Assembly: GCA_036897485.1 (NCBI GenBank)
Contig: JAYMTF010000653.1
Coordinates: forward strand, 1-32,151
Direction: 5' to 3'
DNA from: Pelargonium nanum
Taxonomy: Eukaryota; Streptophyta; Magnoliopsida; Geraniales; Geraniaceae
Length of the DNA stretch: 32,151 nucleotides
The translations under genes and the position numbers were made by a program. Shown one piece after another: positions 1 to 10,800 of the stretch (position 1 is its first letter; every line of letters begins with the position of its first letter). The notes beneath the pieces are model-generated. The model searched no databases, was not told the DNA's origin, and worked only from the letters and a program-made list of their open reading frames with translations.

Positions 1-378
1 TTCCTTTATTGAGCATCGAGAGAGGCCCGTCTAATAATAATTTTTATATTCTCGTAAAAAAGAGAATATGACAATCATTAACATAAGACTATTGTGGCAG
101 TGGTTGGGACATGAATGGTGAAGGTCAAGATTCAAGGAGAATAGTTTGTGAATTGAACCAACACGTACACCAACTTTTATTTACTTAGCTTTGAAATGAC
201 GTCTAGCTTCTTATCTTTATCATCAACCTCCAGCTTTCTCAATTTAAGTTGCAGACCTACACTACATTACATTACACACTCTTTAACTTCAATTAATGAA
301 TGCCCAATTCAACCCAATTCATTATATATAAGAGTAATTAATTATACATAATCCGAAATTAATTTACTTTACAAGTGA

Positions 379-1011
379 TTACGGATGCTGTTGTTGCTGC
401 TGATCAGTTCCGGCAACCTCCGGCGGCGTCACAGCGGCGTCTCCGACTTCGCCGCCGCCAAATTCGGGATCGTCAAGACAACAGCATCGGCAAGTGGGAC
501 AAGAAGTGTGGGCACAGAACCACTTCTCTATGCACTGCACATGGAACCCATGATTACACCTCCCAAGAACCTGAATCTCCTCTCCTTCCGCGAACTCCGA
601 CAAGCAAATGGCGCACTCCGCCGCCGCTCCGGCGAGCTTCATCCCTGGCACGAACGCTACCGTCGGCGCCACCACCATCGGCGCCGCCGCTGCGTCCGCT
701 TCGGACTTGTAATTACTACCGCTCCGTTGATGTTGCTGTTGAGTCTGGGGGAGGCCGCCGCCACCGCCTCCGGCGCCGCCGCGGAGGAAGCAGCGTATGG
801 CGGCGTTGAGAGCGAGAGCACAGATGAGAGCGCAGAAGAGGACGACGAGGACCATGGCGGCGTTGGCTTCGAAGTCATTGGTGTTTGTGTAGGGCCTCCA
901 TCGGCAGGAGTGCGGGGACGGCTCGCAGTCCGTCAATGTCGGCGGAGAATTCGGTGGTCCGGCGAGATGGATGAGGTGGTGTAGTGATGCTCCGGCGGGC
1001 GGTGCTCGCAT
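379..1011 (-). CDS. RING-H2 finger E3 ubiquitin ligase, ATL/RHA3 type (210 aa)
   Basis: This single-exon gene encodes a membrane-anchored RING-H2 protein that would transfer ubiquitin from an E2 to target proteins at endomembranes or the plasma membrane. After a proline-rich N-terminus there is one hydrophobic helix (about residues 50-72, in the context [17 protein letters not shown]) typical of ATL proteins. Next come a Gly run (79-86) and a Gln-rich linker. The RING-H2 finger has ligands C133, C136, C152, H154, H157, C160, C171 and C174 in the spacing C-x2-C-x15-C-x-H-x2-H-x2-C-x10-C-x2-C, and Trp164 marks the E2-contact position. The tail is short and ends in a Gln run. The frame stays open upstream to 1242, but I chose the ATG at 1011: it sits just before the conserved ATL-like part, and the upstream codons are low complexity and look like leader. 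The canonical GLD motif between helix and RING is not recognisable. Lack of introns and high GC fit the family. Confidence 0.9.
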   Translation of the reverse strand: MRAPPAGASLHHLIHLAGPPNSPPTLTDCEPSPHSCRWRPYTNTNDFEANAAMVLVVLFCALICALALNAAIRCFLRGGAGGGGGGLPQTQQQHQRSGSNYKSEADAAAAPMVVAPTVAFVPGMKLAGAAAECAICLSEFAEGEEIQVLGRCNHGFHVQCIEKWFCAHTSCPTCRCCCLDDPEFGGGEVGDAAVTPPEVAGTDQQQQQHP

Positions 1012-1110
1012 TTCTGTTTTGTTGGTGGTGATTTGGTATGTGTGCGCGTGAGAGAGAGAAGGAGGAATTGCTTGTGGGGAGGAGAGACTCAGATTATTTA
1101 TTGCAAAAAT
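1012..1110 (-). promoter_or_regulatory. Probable core promoter and leader of the RING-H2 gene
   Basis: Read on the minus strand, a TATA-like TAAATAAT lies at 1100-1093, about 82 bp before the ATG at 1011. It is followed by a CT-rich, ATG-free stretch that fits a short plant 5' leader. The assignment rests only on position and composition. Confidence 0.4.
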
Positions 1111-1710
1111 GAATACGTGCGTTGGAGGTTTTAGATTTGTATTCTCTTTTTTATTTTTGGAAATTATTTGGTGACACTTTATTTTTCTAAGAAACTGTGG
1201 TGGAATACTGCGGGCTCTATAATCTGTATTACTATTAGTCAATTAACATATTGAAGTGTTAAGTGAAAACACTAAATTGTTTTAAACTTATTTATTTATT
1301 TATAAGAATTAAACATCAGAGTCTCTCAAATGTTTTTACAGCTGCATAAGCCCTTCTCAATTTTCTTTATAGTCATATCAGGACATCGCTTCGTAATGAT
1401 GAAAACAAATTTTATAATTAAGAATGAAATTTGTAATTGAGATGGTAAGAATTAAACTCGCTCCCGTTCCCACTTCGAAGCCTTGTTCCCCAATAACGCA
1501 TCATCACCTCGTAATCATGATAACAAAGCATGCGACCATGAACACGAGAATGAAGCTCACTACTACTCCAGGACCGCGACATCGACATCCTTGACAAACG
1601 TAGGGCACACGAGCTCCTTGCATGTCGTTCTTCCGTTGCGTCCTTCCCGCAAGCGTCTGTCATATAGATAAACAAGGCTCCTGCTAAGGCACAAGAGGTC
1701 ACATTGAGAT
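1012..1710. other. Intergenic, no gene recognised
   Basis: Beyond the promoter of the RING-H2 gene this stretch is AT-rich to about 1440 and then becomes more balanced in base composition (1450-1710). Short open frames on both strands at 1418-1702 match no family I know and look like chance openings in a higher-GC, possibly transposon-derived segment. Confidence 0.5.
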
Positions 1711-1788
1711 CTCTTCGCCCTTATTGAAAACGATCACCACAAGTAAAGCTCTTCGTCCCTTATTCGTAAACAATCACCACAAGAAGTG
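1711..1788. repeat. Two-copy tandem repeat, unit about 38 bp
   Basis: Two imperfect copies start with CTCTTCG at 1711 and 1749. Each runs through TTATT..AAAC.ATCACCACAAG, so the period is 38 bp. The block leads directly into another degenerate repeat at 1845-2013, so the two may belong to one minisatellite-like element. Confidence 0.7.
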
Positions 1789-1844
1789 CTCATCACCTTT
1801 CATTAACACTTAGTTTCGACAAGAGGATTTCAAGGTGCTCCTCG

Positions 1845-2013
1845 CCTCGTCAAGTCACTAACTCCCCAGCTCATCGAGTCACCTCAAAGGCTCTCTGTCT
1901 TACTGAGTCACTCTTCACTAAGGTATGTGCCTCACTAGGTCTCCATGAAAACCTTTCCTCATTGGGTCACTTGAAATGCTCTCCGCTTCACTAGGTCACA
2001 TTTGAAAGGCTAG
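1845..2013. repeat. Degenerate minisatellite, six units of about 28 bp
   Basis: Units with the core CTCAYTRGGTCAC start near 1845, 1870, 1899, 1931, 1958 and 1986, at spacings of 25-32 bp. Several are followed by a TTGAAA-GGCTCTC-like tail. Units are well diverged, so the array is old. No open frame runs through it. Confidence 0.65.
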
Positions 2014-2237
2014 AACTTCAACATCTAAAAGCGGACCACACATCTTATCTGCAATATTATAATTTTTTTATCAGTTGAGCTACACAACAAGGGTAACTAA
2101 CCCGAAACCTTAAAAAAATCCAAATTTCTTAAATTGCTTGATCCAACAAATCTTGATCTGCAATTTTATAATTAGTTGTATGTGATATTTTATTATTTTC
2201 GGTACTAATATACTGCACATATTTTTCATGCGTAAGG

Positions 2238-2273
<36 letters not shown>

Positions 2274-2275
2274 TT
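2238..2275. repeat. (ATT)n microsatellite
   Basis: About twelve uninterrupted ATT units. It lies in AT-rich intergenic DNA and is a likely length-polymorphic marker. Confidence 0.95.
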
Positions 2276-3685
2276 ACATGTGATTTGCTTTGGAGCTATG
2301 AACATTACCCACGTTGGTATACAAATGATGGACATTTGTATTGGAGTTCACATTCCTGAACAGTACCAGCTGCTACCAATACCTTTTCTGTTTTTCTTAT
2401 CATTCTCTTTTAATGTTTCCATGAAGCACTCAACCTGTAAATTTTTCTTTATTTGTTGCTTTCAAGAATTCTTTGTCCCACTTTCAACATATATATAACA
2501 TATCACTTCATAGAAAGTACCAGATAGGCGTTTCCACAGTATATTGGATTGGAATTGTGATCATTGAACTCAACCCCACTCGGATGCCAAATCGATTAGA
2601 CTGAAGTGATAACTGAGGATAGGAATATTAAAGAAAACAAATAAACGAGAGCTACTATCAGCTTGTTACTGTAACTTGGGTACGAGATGTTGGATACAGT
2701 AGAACACGAATATCACGATACGCAATTCTGATGAAATCATAAACAACAAGTAAAATTAAGTGTTTTATGTGTATTTAAAGAGTGTTCGAGTGTTTTATTA
2801 TCTAACACGGGTACGTTGAGAAGATAAAGTTGTATGTGCACCGTAGCCGTAACTACATCCATTAGGTAGTGCCTAGTGGCTATTGTCATTATCTTTGAGA
2901 AGTTGAGAGTGGGATAAGGCTGATAAGGGCACAGGAACTGTAAAAGCTTATAGACAAGACAAGCATAAATGTATCCTAAACAATGAGAGAGAGAACTGGC
3001 AGGCCCACGCCATTTACTGAGACGTAGACGTTGGGCTTTTATGAGGCCCACCGAGTCGACTCCGGACGTGTTTAGGAATGGTTGAGAGGGATATGGCTGG
3101 TACTAGAAGCTTCGTGATGGACACGCCAATGCCAAAAAGAAAGAGAATGGGATTTGGAATTACCTGAAAAAGAGGCAACAACACAGTCACAGTGGCAATT
3201 GTGGACAAAGCTGAGTCTGATTGTGGGCCCTTTTGGGCTGTGGCCATACCCCGCAACTAATGTGTTTGTTAGATGCCGCTTTCTCTAGATTGCCCATTCC
3301 AATATTACCATAGAATTGATTGTCTGGACTTGTAGGATTCAAAATTTTGAATGTAAGTCAAATTTAAGCCAACGGCGGGTGGTAAAAATGAATGTGGATG
3401 AAGTTCTCACACTCAATTTGAACCAACGCTCGTCGATAAATGTACGAGGTGCTCTACCATTTGGATTTATTCGTAAACGTAAGTCTAAGATATACCTAGT
3501 TAACAAACAAAACTTTTACCCGATCCTAACTAATATTCCACAAAAAAATCAAATACCTACCCATAAAGATCCCCTTTACGGATACCCGAAGCAGCTAAAC
3601 AAAGCCCACTACTTTTTGGATCCTTAGAGAGCAGGAAACCTCATATAAATAAGTAAGAGTTAATCCCTTAAACCCATTTGTTCTT
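2276..3685. other. Intergenic stretch with a TGGGCY-box cluster, no confirmed gene
   Basis: No protein family is recognisable. Five site-II-like TGGGCY/RGCCCA boxes lie at 3002-3007, 3032-3037, 3045-3050, 3224-3229 and 3234-3239. A minus-strand ATG at 3247 opens 28 codons that end exactly at a CAG|GTAATT donor-like site (CAG at 3166-3164, GT at 3163-3162). That could be the first exon of a small unrecognised gene, but I found no convincing second exon. The frame at 3316-3627 resembles nothing known. Confidence 0.4.
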
Positions 3686-3958
3686 GGCTTTCAGTACTTT
3701 TGAAAGCCACGTGGTACCTTATTCGGGAGAACTCTTGTCTCCCGAAAATCACGCGGAAACATGATCAAAAAATACTTCTAAGAGTCACACGAAGACAATC
3801 TTAGAAGTACTTTCAAATGCACTCTTAGATTTACTTCTATAAGCTTGACGAATGCTAATCTTGCAAGAAATGCACAAAATAGGATTGATGGAGGCTTCTG
3901 TAGAGAAGGTCTGTAGAGCATGTTCGCAGTGTGTGCTCTTCAAATGCCCATTTTGTGC
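3686..3958. repeat. Run of perfect stem-loops
   Basis: Three successive perfect hairpins occur here. GGCTTTCA (3686-3693) pairs with TGAAAGCC (3701-3708). TTCGGGAGA (3722-3730) pairs with TCTCCCGAA (3738-3746). TACTTCTAAGA (3773-3783) pairs with TCTTAGAAGTA (3799-3809). A wider inverted pair, GCACAAAATAGG (3872-3883) with CCCATTTTGTGC (3947-3958), has one mismatch. A G-box-like CCACGTGG (3707-3714) overlaps the first hairpin. No open frame or known RNA family is visible. It may be a terminal part of a DNA transposon or a structured transcript. Confidence 0.6.
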
Positions 3959-4349
3959 GTCCAATTATAGGGACAATAGGGACTTAGTGATTACTTTTGG
4001 ATTTTGAGTACGGGTGTCTTCGGTTTATTCAACCTTCAGACTCATGTTCTAAGTTCGACTAAAGTAATAGCATGATAGTCGGGATCCACATGTCAACCCC
4101 TGGTTGGTTCAAATATTTATGATTATTTATGCATAGTCACTTGAGCCTCGGATCAAATTCGATTCACATAACTCAAATGAGATTAGAGATGAATCCAGTG
4201 TCAGGTCTCAAGTTGAGTTCGAGACATGTCCACGTTTTATGCAGTGTCATGACATGTTTTGAGTTAGGCCTATAGTCAGTTATACTTTGAGCTTGGAATC
4301 CGATTTCTGATGGGGTTTTAAGTTGGTTGGGTTTGGGATCGGATCGGGT
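3959..4349. other. Intergenic, no gene recognised
   Basis: Mixed-composition DNA that becomes G/T-rich toward its right end, with many GGTTGGG/GGGTTTGGG-like words. No gene, terminal repeats or RNA could be identified. Confidence 0.5.
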
Positions 4350-4417
4350 TGGGCCTTGCCTAGGACCTAGCATTGGGCTTGGGTTTGATCTTAGGCTCAT
4401 TGATTCTGGCTTGGGCT
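4350..4417 (+). promoter_or_regulatory. Site-II (TGGGCY) boxes upstream of the HEAT repeat gene
   Basis: TGGGCC at 4350-4355 and TGGGCT at 4374-4379 and 4412-4417 lie 250-320 bp before the start codon at 4671. TGGGCY elements bind TCP factors and are common in promoters of plant housekeeping and ribosome-related genes. That agrees with a broadly expressed HEAT repeat protein. The surroundings are G/T-rich, so some matches may be incidental. Confidence 0.4.
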
Positions 4418-4612
4418 TAGTTCAGGTCGGTGAGTACTGCATACACTTGTAGTTTTGAGTTTTGAGCTTCTCTCCGCCTGCACAGACAGCATGTGCTTGA
4501 TGTGCGCCAACAACAGGTGGCTTCCGATCAACTCCCCAAACTCTTCTAAATTCTACTAGTGTCCGGCGACGGCGGCGGTGGCGCTAGCGAAGAAGAGAAC
4601 TAGCAGTCTGCC

Positions 4613-4633
4613 ATGAATCATTGCTTTGGTTGA
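4613..4633 (+). other. Short upstream ORF in the HEAT gene leader
   Basis: An ATG at 4613 opens six codons and stops at 4631-4633, in a different frame from the main start at 4671. A second out-of-frame ATG at 4651 overlaps the main start. Both precede the conserved protein start, so leaky scanning or reinitiation would be needed if the transcript begins upstream of 4613. Confidence 0.45.
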
Positions 4634-4670
4634 AGCTGCTTCATTGCTTCATGAACAAGACCTCAACCGT

Positions 4671-7600
4671 ATGGCTACAGCACCGTCATCTTCGTCTTCT
4701 TCAGTTAGAGCATGGAGGACCGCATTTTTGACCCTACGCGACGAAACCCTAACACTTCCTCCTCGCACCTCAATTTCCGATCTCCTCAACAATCTCATCT
4801 TCTCCGCTCTTCCCTCCCTAATCTCCGCCGCCTCTGACCTCCCTCCTCACGAGGTACTTGTGTTTCCACCACTGATTTGCATGCCTAGATTCCCGAACCG
4901 AATTTAAAATTGAAGTGATTGAAGTATACTAAAGATGAACAGATCATTTACCATTTCGGTGTGATTTTGCTGAAAATTATTCTATTTTAGGTTCTAATTT
5001 TGAGTTATTGCGCGCGTTTAGGTCACATCCGATTTGTTGTTTCTCTTGGAATTGGTTGCAGCTACTTGTAAGTGTGCAGAAGACAGCTTCCCCACCATCA
5101 CAAAAACATGCCACTTGGTATGTTTTGCTTCATTTCGATTCTTCAATGTTGTAGTTGTACATACTTGGTTGTTATCACATTTATATGATTATTGATGTGA
5201 TCTACCTCAGATGCAAAGTATCAGCCGACGGGCCACCTTAGAAATGAACGCCCCCTCTTGGGCTCTCATTCTTGACTCTTTCAGGAAGATTGTGGAATGT
5301 CTTTTTAGCAAAGCTGGTACTGAGGGTGTTCTCTCAGGAAATGCTGCCAGAATTAAGCCTTTGATAGAATCTTTAGAAACTATAAGGTTAGTTCAATTAT
5401 AATTCTTTTTTGTCCATGTTTGATTTTTTTAGCACGTGAGCAACTGTTGTCTTGGCCTAGTGCTTGTTTAACTCTATAAATGGACTGATTTTTACCCAAG
5501 GATGTTCCATCATGAGTATGAAGTAGCTTACACTTTCCTTTATATCCGTTCTTGTTTGTAATTAATTCCACGTTTCATATTGACATTGTGCTCTCAAGTT
5601 TACTCCTACCAAGAATACATTCTGGCACTCATGTCGTATTTTTTCTTTGTTCCAGATATCTTATTGATAGATATGAGCGAAAATGTTTCCTAGCAGAAAA
5701 TGTAGAGTTCGTGAAGTTTCTCCTTCTTGTTGTTACATACTCTCATGCTGAGTTAGGTCGTTCAACTCTGTCAAGTGGCAACCAAAGGCATGCTGCTGAA
5801 AGTGGAAAAAGGACAACTAAATATTGTAGCTTATGGGAAGTTCAGATGGTCACTTTCAATATGCTTGGTGAAGTATTATCCAGAGTTGGGTCTTCTCTTC
5901 CAGTTGATATCTGGCAATCAACAATTGAGGTTGGCACACTTCACTGCCCATATAATTTTATAAATGTTAACGAGTTACTTAATTTTGTTTGCTGTCAATT
6001 AGGTTTTTAGGAAAGTGATGGATGTCTTGGCATCTAAGAGCCTGCTTGTAGAAGACATTCTCATGTCCAGGTATTCTTCCATATCCTTCCCTCATCTCAG
6101 TGGCACAAAATAAAGTAATAGATGAAACATGGAAAGGAAATAATTGAATCAACAAGTTTGATTGATTGTTTGATACAAATATTTATCTTCAGAATTTTTT
6201 TTGTCTCTTCTTATCTGCAGGTTTTATGCATCCCTTCTGCAGTGCCTGCATTTGGTTCTTGTAGACACAAAGTTTTCTCTTTCCAATCATGTAAGTAAAT
6301 ACCCTTATGATTTAAATTTGGATTGAATTATGGCGGGCATCCATTTTCTCTACACTCTCTTACATTTGTTGTTTTCTTGATAATTTTACAGGTGCCTGGT
6401 TTTGTTGCAGCATTGCGTATGTTCTTTATTTATGGTCTCACGAATAAAGCTCAAAAGACAAGCCTTGTTAGTCTAAAGGAGAAGGAAGTTGCTTCCATGA
6501 CTATTCGGTCGAGTTTAGGAGAAACTACTAAAGGAGATCGTGGTCCATATAGGCCTCCGCATTTACGCAAAAAGGAGAGTTTAAATTTCAAGCTAGCTGA
6601 GGCTCGAGATTCTCAAAGTGTCTCAGCTCATGAATCTTCTATGGCTGATTTTACATTATCAGATTCAGACTACAGTGACAGTGATGGATCATTAAAAGAT
6701 GCTGGCAGTGTCCAGAACTCCAAGGTTAGAGTAGCTGCCATTATTTGCATACAGGTATGTTCTAATAATCATTGTTATTTATTTGTTGTCTACTGGGTGG
6801 GGTGGGGTGGGGTGGGGTGGGCAAACCTGCAAATCTTTTTACTTAGTTTCTTGATTTTCCTGTTCTGGACAATACATATCACGTGGATTAATGGTTGAGT
6901 AATTATGTCTTACTTTCAATATAGGAATTATCTGAATAAGTATAGCATAGTAGTGTGGTAGTACCTGAATCTAGGCAAGAGATCTTCACTTTCCTGTCTT
7001 CTCAAAATAATAGCCTAAATTCTAGAATTTGCTATTTCAGATGATTCAAGGTTGTGAGGTTCTAAATGTTGTTTATAAGTGAGATCTGCGCCTGGAAGAA
7101 CCTCAAGCATGGATTTCACCGTTTTTTATTTCCCCCTATAATCTTGTTTTGCTACATCTTTTGGATTGTTTTATTGGAGAAAATTTTCAGACAGACCTAT
7201 CATTTTGTCTAATTGGCATGCAAATCAAGTGGTTTTTGTTGTTGTTGTTGGTGGTGTGTATTTGTTTGTATGATTTTGTCATTATTTTAGCTTCCAAACA
7301 CATATACTCAGTTTATTTACTTAGCATGCATTTTACGTGATATTTTTGCTAAAGTTGATTGTGTTTGTTAGTTTTGTTCTAATTCTTTACAAAAATGAAG
7401 TTCACATTTGTATAAAACTAGATGCTGATATTTTCTTCTGAATCCAATGCTTTCTTGTTTGTTATTTATTATTAGAGAGAGGACTTATTATTATTAGCAT
7501 CTTATCTTGTTGTGCAGGATCTTTGTCAAGCTGATCCTAAATCTTTCACTAGTCAATGGACTCTTCTTTTGCCCACTAATGATGTACTACAACCTAGGTG

Positions 7601-7854
7601 AAACAATCTAATTACTACTGTTATCTTTAAATAATTTGTTCATTGATAGCTCCATTCTGTATTTTTTTTGTTGGTATTTTTATCCCATTTATCTTCAGGT
7701 TATTCATTGTACTTGCTTATTAGCAGGAAGTTTGAAGCAACCTTAATGACATGCTTACTATTTGATCCTTACTTAAAGGTAGTAGGCTCTCCATTTCTCA
7801 TGATTATCACAGATTTGTTGGTTCATTCAGTTAACATATTGGCCCTTTAGTATA

Positions 7855-7889
<35 letters not shown>

Positions 7890-10800
7890 TTTGATTGGTA
7901 ATATTTTGGTTCTCTTTCAGTTTTGTAATGTTAACTTAATGGTCTAACTCTGACTTGCTTATACATGCTACTTTGTGGCATCCAGGCACGGATTGCTTCT
8001 GCTTCAACTCTGGCAGTCATGTTAGATGGGCCTTCATCTGTTTTTCTGCAAGTAGCAGAGTACAAGGAATCTACAAAACGCGGATCTTTTACTGCACTTT
8101 CAAGTTCTCTAGGACAAATATTGATGCAACTTCATACAGGTATTTGTGTGACACAATGCAGTGCAATTCATATGGTTTGGTGGAAAGTATTGCTCCCTTT
8201 TGGTGATTTATTATGATGTTTCTCTGTTCCTTGTTTTACTTTAATATGGATGAGTATTTCTTACATTTTCTCTTTCCATATCTAATGCAGGTGTTCTATA
8301 CTTAATCCAGCGTGAAACTCATAGTAAATTGCTGCCTTCATTGTTCAAGATTCTCATGCTTTTGATACCATCCACTCCGTAAGAATTCTTTTCATAGTAG
8401 TTCATGTCCTCTAAACACATTAACATATTGGCACCTTGTTTTACTCCTAAGGTTCCACGTTTCCATTCATGTTATGAAAGTGGGTTTGAATAGGTGTTTT
8501 AAGCACTAGAGATTCTTTCTAGTTCCTATGGGAGAGGTTTTTCTTTTATTTAATTTATGGCATGCTATGGTAACTGTATGCAAACAGGAATTTGGGATGT
8601 ACCTACTCCACATACACATACTATCATCATCTTGGCCCGGTTTACTTGTTTATCCCCATCTGTGAATTATCGTATGTTATTGTTGATTGTCTCATATAGA
8701 TATTCAAGAATGCCTGGAGAGTTATTGCCAACAGTTATCTCATCTCTACGGGGTAGGATTGAAGAAGGGTTCACGGACAAAAATGATCAGGCTGGTCTGC
8801 TGGTTAGTTTTGTTCTTATACACTAGAAATATTTATGACTTCCTCCTTTTTGCTGTGATATTGATTGAGATGTCTACGTTACATTTTGGCAGGCTGCTAC
8901 TATTAGTTGCATGACAGCAGCTCTTTCCATATCGCCTCCCTCACCTCAGGTCAAAGAAATGCTTTCTAAAGAAATATCAACAGGTGTGCTCTCTCTAGAT
9001 TATGCTCTCACGCATGTGATATGAATACAATTATGACAACCAGAAAAAAAAAATGGTATCAACAATACACAGATGCATATATCACCAATAAATTATTATT
9101 TGTTAATTTTTTCTGTAATCTTCATTCATAATTTATTTGTTCAATTTCTAGGTTTTGTTGGTGCTGAAAAGAAGACTGGTGTTCTAATTACATTATTTCA
9201 ATACTCAGAAAGAATATCTAGCCCAACCACATGCTTTGAGGCTCTCCAGGTATTTTTATATGATTTCCAATGTGTCAGGTGATTTTTGTTCTAATGATTT
9301 GTATGATTTGCCTCTAAGGACAAGTATTCAGGATGTCTTTTTTGAAGTTTTGAATTACTACCATAGTTTTTCCTGTCCATTCAATATAGTGGTTTTGGGT
9401 TAGTAGATCACTAGATTCCTATTTTGATTAGCAAATGATACTAGGAGGTAGAGGAAGAGATCTGCAAATGTTTTAAAAGGATATTATGACAGACTTAAAG
9501 CATTATTGCCCTTTCAGCCATTTATATTCTAAGAAGACGTTATAAATACGTAGATTTTCATTGCAGGCCATTAGAGCTATGTGTCATAATTATCCAAACA
9601 TAATGTCTGCATGCTGGGACCGAATATCCACTATTGTATATGGAATTTTGAGGGCAGGTGCACCTGAAGCTCCTACAACACTGTGGAAGGGTCATGTTGG
9701 AAGCATTTCTGGGGGTTTTGGGGAAAAGGTCATCATGGGTGCCGTCAAGGTATGGGTCCTTTGCCACTGTTAGTTTTTTGTGTTTTTGATAAATGATAAT
9801 ATATAATGTAGCTAGATTCATGTTGGTACTTTTACATTTCAATTATTTGTATCTCTAGTATACCATTTGTGTGCATAATAAATGAATAATTCTTTCTCTA
9901 AATCAATATTTTCAGGTTTTGGATGAATCTCTTCGTGCATTATCTGGGTTTAAAGGAACCGAGGATCTCTTCGATGATAAATTACTAGATGCCCCATTTA
10001 CTTCTGATTGCAGACGGATAAAGAAAGTTTCATCAGCTCCATCTTATGAACCAGAGTTTGCTGAGGATACGAAAAACGAACCAAAATGCTTTCAGTCAGG
10101 GAGTGAATCATGGTCTGAGGCAATCGAGAATCATATACCTCTTGTTTTAAGGCATGCTTCACCAATGGTTAGTTAGAATGTTACTTAAAATAGTTTACTC
10201 GTTGAGTTATATGACCTTTATGCTGTATTCAGAGATGTCATGTTGTTTGTTCTAATAAGTGTCTGCTGCACATTTAGTGTATCAAAATATGGGGTCATAT
10301 CTCAATTCTTATATCCTGCTGCTTGTTCATGGTTCACTTTACACCGTCTAAATTGGGTCATTCCACAGTTTTTAGTTTTACATGCCCTCATTGGTTGCCT
10401 CAGGTGCATGCCATGCATAAATAGCCTTGTCGGCATCCATTAATAGATCTAAGGGTGTTTGGACTAATAGTGTTTGTTACCACTCAAGGGTGCAGTCATC
10501 CTGCTTGTGTGTGTGGTACATTGAATGTTAGTGAATTACAGTCACCATCCCCATCAATATAGCTCATTTAGTTTAGGGCTAAGTGATACTGGACAATCAG
10601 ATGTGTTATGGTACCAATTGCATTTGTAGTTACAGAGGTTTACTCACAGGTTATTGTATTATATACCATATTCTGCTGATCGAATTCCATTTAGTTAGAC
10701 CATATGCTTGTTTATTCTGACATAGCTCTAAATTGTTGTTTCTCTGGAAGGTGAGGACCGCATCACTTACCTGTTTTGCAGGTATAACTTCCTCTATATT

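Noticed and set aside
385-984. Long plus-strand open frames antisense to the RING-H2 gene
   Set aside because: They arise from the GC-rich coding strand opposite. Residue composition is Arg/Ala-biased and no domain is visible, while the minus strand carries a complete RING-H2 finger.
1012-1242. N-terminal extension of the RING-H2 frame
   Set aside because: The frame stays open upstream, but the codons correspond to a CT-rich leader with a TATA-like box inside. The ATL-like protein begins properly at 1011.
1418-1702. Overlapping open frames on both strands
   Set aside because: No similarity to known proteins, no splice context, and a position beside degenerate repeats. Likely chance frames in a higher-GC insert.
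3316-3627. 103-codon plus-strand frame
   Set aside because: Low-complexity, basic composition with no recognisable family. The preceding start is weak and nothing downstream continues it.
8791-8802. Alternative end of HEAT-gene exon 12 at CAG|GC
   Set aside because: A GC donor at 8791 would be possible, but the GT at 8803 keeps a conserved AGLL-AATISC reading and the frame.
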